Part shown: positions 58,701 through 64,000 of the stretch, in pieces
Layout of the letters: each line of letters opens with the position of its first letter
Numbering within the stretch: position 1 is the stretch's first letter
NCBI RefSeq assembly: GCF_027942865.1
Contig: NC_134508.1
Span: forward strand, 31,307,466 to 31,371,465
Length of the DNA stretch: 64,000 nt
From: Odontesthes bonariensis
Lineage: Eukaryota; Chordata; Actinopteri; Atheriniformes; Atherinopsidae
Reading direction: 5' to 3'
Made by a program: the position numbers and the translations under genes
The notes under the pieces: model-generated
Databases searched by the model: none
Seen by the model: the letters and a program-made list of their open reading frames with translations, nothing else
Told to the model about the DNA's origin: nothing

Positions 58701-60902
58701 GTTAGTTTACTACATGTAATACTGAGTATTTATTTCAGCAGATTTGAACAACGCATGGCTTAATTATCATCAATGGGGGAGCAGTGCCATGGCGGTGATA
58801 CAGCATGAGATTCTCTTCATTTGCATGGCTGTTAGCTTCACATGAACGCACCAACCAGGAAATACCACCCCACACTTACAATCTCATACTCCCTGTTTGT
58901 TTTTCTTTTTTTTTTAAGATGTGATGTTCGTTATCTTTCCTGCCTTGTATTAACACCAAACTCCACACACCTGAACCTCAGGATGCCCTCCATTAGGTGT
59001 TTTCACTGCTCCTCGGCTGCCCTCAGTCTCATAGTGAGCTCTGTGGTGGGATCTGGGCTGTTGCTGGATCCGTAGCTCGTACTGGCCGGACTGACTGGCC
59101 AGTGGCCACTCTAAGGAGGGAAGCGGAGCGACAGCGAGACCACTGGGGAGTGACAGAAACAGAAAGGAAATAAAATAGAAAAATGTAATATAAAACAGAA
59201 AAAATTCAAAATTCAAAGACGGGACAAACAAAGCACCTGAATGTGGGCCTTCCAGCTTGATGGACTGGTTGAGTGGGAGGCCACACAGCTGGGAGCATGT
59301 AGATGGTCTCAGATTTGACCTCAGCTCCAGCCCGGCCCACCCTCTCCTGGTCACCGGTCCAGTCGTACCCCTCTCTGTATGCACAGTCCTGTCTCAGAGC
59401 TTGCACATGCGGACCTCTCACCACAGCATGAACCCCTGCTTTCGGCAGACTGGAGCTGAGGCTGTTCAGCATCTCCTCCAGGCCTGGCGTTGAGCTTTGA
59501 GCTTGGGGCTGAAACTCAGCCTGAGCCGGGTACTGGTGAGCGTAGTATTGCCTCTGCTGCTCGTGCGGCGATGGGATCGGACTGGGGCTCCGGGAGCGCT
59601 GCTTGACAGGAGTGCCCCCCTGACAGGAGTGGGCCTGGTCAAAAGCACGCTTTCCCTGTGGTGAGGTGGAGCGGGAACGCTGGTGGGGAAGCGGTGAGGT
59701 GGAGCACTGGGGATGTGGCTGGAGAAAGGTCTCATCTGTGACACTGTTGCGAGGCGAGGCTCCAGGAGAGGAGTGGGCAGAGAAAGTGTGAATGCTCTGC
59801 AGGCCAGGACAGAGGTCCAAGGCAGGCAATGAGACGCCGTAGCTGCCTCCATTTGGAGGGGAGACGCAGGGTGAGGTCAGGGGGGAGTATCCCTCTGCTG
59901 GCCAGCCTGTGGAGGAGTTACTGCTGGCAGGGCTGACACACTCCCTGTAGGGGCCCAGAGCTTTGGAGCCAGGGCTTGGCTCCAGGTTCTGAGAGCTGAG
60001 AGAGTCACCCGACGGAGTGATCTCAATCCTGGGGCTGGGAGCAGGTATGTGGCTTGCCCTTGATGTCAGCCTGAGGGAGTCGAACACAGCCCCTGACAGG
60101 TGTTCTGTGTGAGAGCTGTGAGAGGAGGTCTCCTGGCTGGACACTGGCTGGGTGGAGTTGGAGATGTACTCAGCAGGATGGTCGACCACCAGCAGAGGAG
60201 GCTGACTGTCATTCTGAAGAAGAGCACCTGGATCATCTGTCAGTTACCAAAGAAAGGATTAATCTGAGCCAAGATATCCAGAGTACATCCTGGAAATAAC
60301 TTACAGCTTCCTTTCAATCGTATACATGGACATTTTTTAAACATTCCTATCCACTTCTTTTCTTTGAGTGAAAAGTAAAAAAATTAGTGAAAGTCTTTCC
60401 ACCCATTTCCAAACTCTGCTTGTTTAACGGTTATATATGTGATATAACAAATTCCTGCCCAATATGCACATCATAAATACCTTTTTACTATGTGAGCAAA
60501 GAAAAACTATCCTCCCTGAATGAATATCAAATTAGCAAAACATAGAAACAACTATTCTAAACTAAAACAGAGACAGAAGGTTTTCTTTCTTTATGTTATC
60601 ATTTAATAACTAAAAACATTTTTTTTTACAGCTAAATTCTTAACTCAATGAGGGGACAAAAAAAAGTCTTCAGGTGCCTTTGATAAATAGATCAGATAGA
60701 TAGAAAGGCTGTGTAAACTCTGATGGGCATATTAAACCAGGAAAACCTACTGTAGATTAATATTTTGATACAGACCTTGGACGCAACCTACGTGGAAATC
60801 TTCTCCAGGTTGATTGTACAGAAACAGGTCGGAAAAGTCCAACTCCTCCTGGCTTATGTCTTGCCCCAGGCCCTCGGTAAGCCCCAAACCACCAGAAGTC
60901 AT
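49723..60902 (-). CDS. nfatc2: NFATC2 (NFAT1) transcription factor (10 coding exons, 890 aa)
   Basis: Calcium/calcineurin-regulated Rel-family activator that moves to the nucleus when dephosphorylated and binds GGAAA sites, often with AP-1. Exons in order: 60902-60776, 60236-59237, 59142-58971, 58437-58235, 57532-57360, 56934-56794, 55494-55439, 55183-55051, 52333-51713, 49769-49723. The total is 2,673 nt and all phases agree. Parts: acidic N-terminal activation motif [11 protein letters not shown]; calcineurin site PRIEIT at residues 111-116; serine-rich stretch [12 protein letters not shown] (about 142) and SP repeats; Rel-homology domain from about 386 with [14 protein letters not shown] (410-423); IPT domain from about 565 with [18 protein letters not shown]; basic [13 protein letters not shown]-terminal PIKQEN and [18 protein letters not shown] and [10 protein letters not shown] favour NFATC2 over C1, C3 and C4. 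The paralogue letter (a/b) cannot be decided here. Confidence 0.95.
51713..52333 (-). CDS. nfatc2: nfatc2 coding exon 9: C-terminal activation domain
   Basis: 621 nt encoding [19 protein letters not shown] through [14 protein letters not shown]. Weakly conserved apart from the IKxEP start and the PIKQEN / YLED end. Donor GTGAGA; skipping or reading through it would give another C-terminus (GENNITFYS, stop at 51,684). Confidence 0.9.
53160..53224. repeat. 13-bp perfect inverted repeat in nfatc2 intron
   Basis: AGATTTGCAAGAT (53,160-53,172) and ATCTTGCAAATCT (53,212-53,224) with a 39-nt spacer. No known function. Confidence 0.6.
53402..54114. mobile_element. 713-bp TIR DNA-transposon derivative in nfatc2 intron
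   Basis: Starts AGCCGCTTTCGGAC and ends with its exact reverse complement GTCCGAAAGCGGCT (14 bp perfect). Flanked by ATA on both sides (53,399-53,401; 54,115-54,117). A further CAGTTCTAA word lies inside both ends. No transposase frame, so non-autonomous. The short duplication suggests a PIF/Harbinger-like or similar superfamily; this is not certain. Confidence 0.7.
54319..54835. mobile_element. TIR element with 9-bp target duplication (Mutator-like MITE), copy B
   Basis: Starts TAGCCTGGCTGACGC; the reverse complement of its right end starts TAGCCTGGGAATTCCC. Flanked by identical 9-mers GGCGTAAAT at 54,310-54,318 and 54,836-54,844. Same termini and duplication length as copy A at 15.2 kb. 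517 bp, no coding capacity, contains a 19-nt C-run (54,707-54,725). It lies in nfatc2 intron 8, 204 bp from another TIR element. Confidence 0.75.
55051..55183 (-). CDS. nfatc2: nfatc2 coding exon 8: IPT domain end
   Basis: 133 nt encoding [20 protein letters not shown] then [20 protein letters not shown] and TPVI. The NGKKKR stretch is the counterpart of the C-terminal nuclear localisation signal (NGKRKR in human). The acceptor follows a (CA)n run. Confidence 0.94.
55439..55494 (-). CDS. nfatc2: nfatc2 coding exon 7 (56 nt)
   Basis: A small exon encoding [19 protein letters not shown], the counterpart of human DGQQIWEMEATVDKDKSQP. Acceptor TTTTAG, donor GTAAGT, phase 1 in and 0 out. Confidence 0.93.
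56794..56934 (-). CDS. nfatc2: nfatc2 coding exon 6: IPT domain start
   Basis: 141 nt encoding [20 protein letters not shown] then [18 protein letters not shown] and IFSEKTQ. Acceptor TTCTCAG, donor GTGAGA. Confidence 0.95.
57360..57532 (-). CDS. nfatc2: nfatc2 coding exon 5: Rel-homology domain end
   Basis: 173 nt encoding [20 protein letters not shown] then [19 protein letters not shown] and [11 protein letters not shown]. Acceptor GCACAG, donor GTAAGA. Confidence 0.95.
58235..58437 (-). CDS. nfatc2: nfatc2 coding exon 4: Rel-homology domain
   Basis: 203 nt encoding [20 protein letters not shown] then [20 protein letters not shown] and [15 protein letters not shown]. Donor GTGAGT after GTGGT, phase 2. 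Confidence 0.95.
58971..59142 (-). CDS. nfatc2: nfatc2 coding exon 3: start of Rel-homology domain
   Basis: 172 nt. [16 protein letters not shown] begins the DNA-binding fold and [14 protein letters not shown] is the recognition loop that contacts GGAAA. Acceptor CCCCAG, donor GTGTGT. Confidence 0.95.
59237..60236 (-). CDS. nfatc2: nfatc2 coding exon 2: regulatory domain
   Basis: 1,000 nt encoding residues 43-375. Contains PRIEIT for calcineurin docking, the serine-rich region, and SP repeats ([35 protein letters not shown]). Where human NFATC2 has the nuclear signal AKRRHSC, this protein has [11 protein letters not shown]. Ends in phase 2. Confidence 0.92.
60776..60902 (-). CDS. nfatc2: nfatc2 coding exon 1
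   Basis: Starts ATG at 60,902 and encodes [16 protein letters not shown] then [20 protein letters not shown] to residue 42. The EELDFSDLF motif matches the N-terminal transactivation segment of NFATC2 (DELDFSILF in human). Donor GTCTGT, phase 1. It is much shorter than the human long form before this motif. Confidence 0.85.
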
Positions 60903-61140
60903 CTCCAGCTTTGAATACGTCGATGTTCCCCCGACAGGTGTGTCTTTTCAAAAGCTTTCAAACTCGCAAGACTGAGGCCGATTAAATTGTGCGCATAGGC
61001 CGGAAAAGTGACAGAAATTGAAATAGTGTAATAGCTCTGTTAGATCTTTTTAAAATGACAGCAGCTGCTCAAATAAAGCATCAAACGGCGCGGCGACGAA
61101 AAAAAAACAGCGCTTCCTGTCAGCGCTGCTGATGGCAAGC
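60903..61140 (-). promoter_or_regulatory. nfatc2: nfatc2 5' UTR and proximal promoter (approximate)
   Basis: Directly upstream of the ATG. Contains CpGs (GGCGCGGCGACG at about 61,087) and a GGAAAA word (about 61,002), the NFAT core site, which could allow self-regulation but is a common word. The transcription start is not defined. Confidence 0.35.
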
Positions 61141-61260
61141 GCGCCTGTGTGTGCGTGTGCGCGCCTGTGTGTGCATGTGCGCGCCTGTGTGTGCATGTGC
61201 CCGCCTGTGTGTGCATGTGGGCGCCTGTGTGTGCACGTGCGCGCCTGTGTGTGTATGGGT
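61141..61260. repeat. 20-bp minisatellite, six copies, alternating purine/pyrimidine
   Basis: Six consecutive 20-bp units of the form GCGCCTGTGTGTGCATGTGC with few changes, followed by CTGCGCGCGCGC. It lies 239-358 bp upstream of the nfatc2 start codon. GC/GT alternation favours Z-DNA. Confidence 0.9.
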
Positions 61261-61269
61261 CTGCGCGCG

Positions 61270-63655
61270 CGCAAACAGTCTTCGTCTCTTCCTGTGCGTT
61301 CAGCTGGCTGATTGATGTATGATATAAAGGGAAATTTGTTATTAAATCAGATGAGACGGTTTGTTCTTTTGTTTTGTTTGATTGTTTATACATTTATACA
61401 TATTTTTTAACTAGTTTATGACCATGTTGACTGTGAGTTGCAGCCACAGGGTGTTGAACTGGACAGACGCTTAATTACAACATAACTACGAAATGAACTC
61501 TTTCACCACTCTTTTTTTTTTTTTTTTTACCTGAACGTACCATCAAGTAAGTTGAAAACTATATAAAATGCTGACTGTGCACATTCAGTTGTGTCTTAAA
61601 GTAACTGTTCAAAAGTCACCAAAACACAACGACAAAAAAAACAAAAACTGTCGCGCTTCTGATAAATTAGTGATTAATACAGACTTTGTCCACTGAGGGG
61701 CAGTATTGCACAGCTGGTTGAAAACCACCCAATCTCAGCAACTTTTGATTTAAAAGGTCAGTTCACGCAAATGTGAAAAAAACCTTTCTTGGTTAAACTC
61801 AGCTGTATAGATGTTATAATGATGTTGCTTTTTCAGATATTTGTCACGATCATCTCTGCCATACATTCACAAATGTAAGTGAACATGTCAAGTGCATTTA
61901 ACACGTTGAGTAAACTGTGTTGTGGACACTTTCACAGATGCTCATTGGATGATGAACAAAATTTGTGGCTTTTTTACTCAGTAGGTGGAGCATTGTTCTT
62001 GTAAACAAGCAACTGTGAGTACTATTCCTCATAAGAGCCTTTGGGAATTCAGTTTGTGCTCTTCCCAGAAGCAGGGGCAGCTTTCCCGTAAAGCAGTACT
62101 TGTTGTGGTATGTCACAATCTTCAGTGGGAACAGACTCTGTTGGGCTGTTTAGTTTTTTTTTTTTTTTCTGTTCTTGTTAGTAGGTCCTTCTCGTGACAA
62201 AACAACCAAACTAAATTGAAACCAGAAAGCACTGCTGTTTACACTGAAAGCACATTTGGATTTGATGACATTTTGCAAAATCACTGGATGAACTAAAACT
62301 TAACTATGATTCATTTAAGGATTTTGATAAACAACAATAATACAACAACTCTTCTTTTCCCAGAAATCTACACTAATGAAAACATGGTTATGGATGTTAT
62401 ATTCAATTGAATTTTCCTATTTTTCTCCCAAAATGTTTTACAGTTTACATGTAAAAGTTTAATGTCCACACAAAAAGGTGTCATTTTCTCCTGTAGAAGA
62501 GGTCATTCTGACCCTGACCTTTCTTTATAAATGACAAAATGACAAGGACAAGCACAATGACCTCTAATTGTTATACCAGCACATGTTTTTTTTTACATGA
62601 TGTGGAACTAAGTTTTGTACTTGTTCTCAGGTACCGGTTATAAGCCGATTGAGAGGCATAATTTTGTTCTGCTTTATAACGCTGCGTGGAAGCTTAATGG
62701 AACCACTAAGTCCCATCCAGTACATACATTTCTCAAGGCAACATGTGATGAAACATGCACATCTGACTGCGCGCTGGGTGTTAATCTGTTTGCCACCCAT
62801 GATGTCTCTGTCTTAACTCTGTGAACTCGGCTGGTCTTGTTTTCCTAGCAGTTGTAATTGTACTGAAAGGGTATCCTTTTGCAATTAATTTAAGGTCTTT
62901 TTAATAGTTTTTCTGAAAATCTGCAACCCAATCCAGACACTGACTCTAACACTCCTACAGATTTTAAAGCAAGGGCTGGTCTTTGTCTTATTCATTCAAA
63001 TGTGCACAGGTTATCAACTAAGATGAACTTCCTATGTGTCTGGTTACCTTTGACAGAAGCTGATGTTACTGTTTTATTTAAAATATGACTTAACAAATCC
63101 TCTAAAGGCTACAAAGCCAATAGAACAAACCGTCGGAAAATCCGCACATTGTCCGGTGATTTTAAAGCCTAAAGTAACTTGTTTAACATTTTTAATTTGG
63201 TTGCCTTGACAAACACTCCTCACAGATATAATTCTTCCATATTGCCATAATAACCACTGTGATATTGCTACAGCCAGAAAAAAAAAAATTCATAAAAGTA
63301 AAATCAGTTTTAATATTAAAAGAGACAACATTTTTTCCTGAACAGGGTTTTGCTACCTGTTTTAGTCTGACCAGGAAAATGTTGAACCAGAAATTTATGA
63401 TAATGGTTTATATTTGAATTGTTGACGAGCACCGTTCCCTCAGAAAATGTTGAGTCGAGGGACAGAGCAATCCTTGGTTTAACCCTGATCTATTTAACTC
63501 ACTTCATAAGTAGAAAAGCCTGGAAAAGCACATTTTAATTCAGACCGGCTGCTTTTTTAGACAACTGTGTAAATAAATGCAGTTTCAATCGGAAAGGTCA
63601 CAGAGGATTATTCCCTCTGAGAAACCTTAAAACTATTTGTTTAATCCTTTGAAAT
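61270..63655. other. Upstream intergenic DNA
   Basis: AT-rich, with T-runs at about 61,511-61,528 and 62,154-62,168. Short frames (for example 62,615-62,824, plus) have no recognisable domain. No gene is supported. Confidence 0.4.
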
Positions 63656-63660
63656 TTTAG

Positions 63661-63912
63661 AAGACTGTTGAACTGTCAGCTGAAAATATCAATGGTGCAG
63701 AGCTCTACAATTGTCAAAGACACCCCCAAAAAATGTCTGATATGCCTGAAATACCTTGTTGTTTTAATGCAGACTTTATTGCTTCTGGTTTCTTCTGTGA
63801 GTCTCTTAATGTTAACTCCTTCACAGTTAGTTCCGATGATTTTTCTGAGACATTAATTCATCAGACTTTTGAAAATATGTTGGTCCACATGATCCGAAGC
63901 CTTATTTTTTAA
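63661..63912 (+). other. Unidentified open stretch with acceptor-like start
   Basis: After AAATTTTAG the plus strand stays open for about 83 codons to a TAA, reading KTVELSAENINGAELYNCQ then, further on, MPEIPCCFNADFIASGF and SSDDFSETLIHQTFENM. The amino-acid mix looks protein-like, but I do not recognise the family and the partner exons would lie outside the window. It may be chance or a pseudogene. Confidence 0.2.
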
Positions 63913-64000
63913 AAGCTAGCAGCTGATTTTATTGATTTAAATTTCTCTCTGAATTCAAACAGAAGACCTGTTTAGAAAACTGTTGCTTTCCTCACTTTAT

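Noticed and set aside
59466..59852. Minus-strand 128-codon frame and plus-strand frames over nfatc2 exon 2
   Set aside because: Shadow frames of the true NFATC2 exon.
61040..61393. Minus-strand frame of repeated THRRAHAH-type units
   Set aside because: Arises from the 20-bp minisatellite and antisense reading; not a gene.

Overview
The window is nuclear DNA from a bony fish, most likely a percomorph-type teleost. Evidence: split vertebrate genes with GT..AG introns and human-like exon lengths, fish-like protein sequences, and fish-type transposons (Rex1/Babar-like, L2-like, L1/Tx1-like and other LINEs, hAT, Tc1, Ty3/gypsy). No bacterial, viral or organellar genes were seen. I rebuilt exons by hand from reading frame, splice sites and known family sequence; no search was run.

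Layout. Bases 1-23,020 are gene-poor and rich in repeats. They hold a G-rich low-complexity block, a 1.28-kb hAT element inserted in a broken gypsy RNase H, a 20-bp minisatellite, and a 1,373-codon open frame joining a LINE endonuclease/reverse transcriptase to the C-terminal part of a hAT transposase. Decayed L1-like, Rex1-like, Tc1 and L2-like pieces and a short terminal-inverted-repeat (TIR) element follow. Bases 23,460-63,000 hold three protein genes, all on the minus strand and in tandem: nfatc2 (about 61.1 to 48.4 kb), manbal (about 47.3 to 44.6 kb) and src (about 43.6 to 23.5 kb). The last 2.5 kb show no convincing gene.

Genes. nfatc2 encodes a calcineurin-regulated Rel-family transcription factor; ten coding exons give 890 aa with phases that agree throughout. 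manbal encodes an 86-aa membrane protein in two coding exons. src encodes the non-receptor tyrosine kinase c-Src; eleven constitutive coding exons give 544 aa, and an 18-nt cassette between the two SH3 exons matches the position and phase of the neuronal N1-Src microexon. MANBAL next to SRC is a known vertebrate pairing. NFATC2 lies on the same human chromosome but farther away, so its position here next to manbal is a closer linkage.

The main items for a second look are the src microexon, two short TIR elements of one family each flanked by a perfect 9-bp duplication, the LINE-hAT chimeric frame, the hAT-in-gypsy nesting, a 54-bp LINE-tail insertion with a 12-bp duplication, and a six-copy alternating purine/pyrimidine minisatellite just upstream of the nfatc2 start codon.
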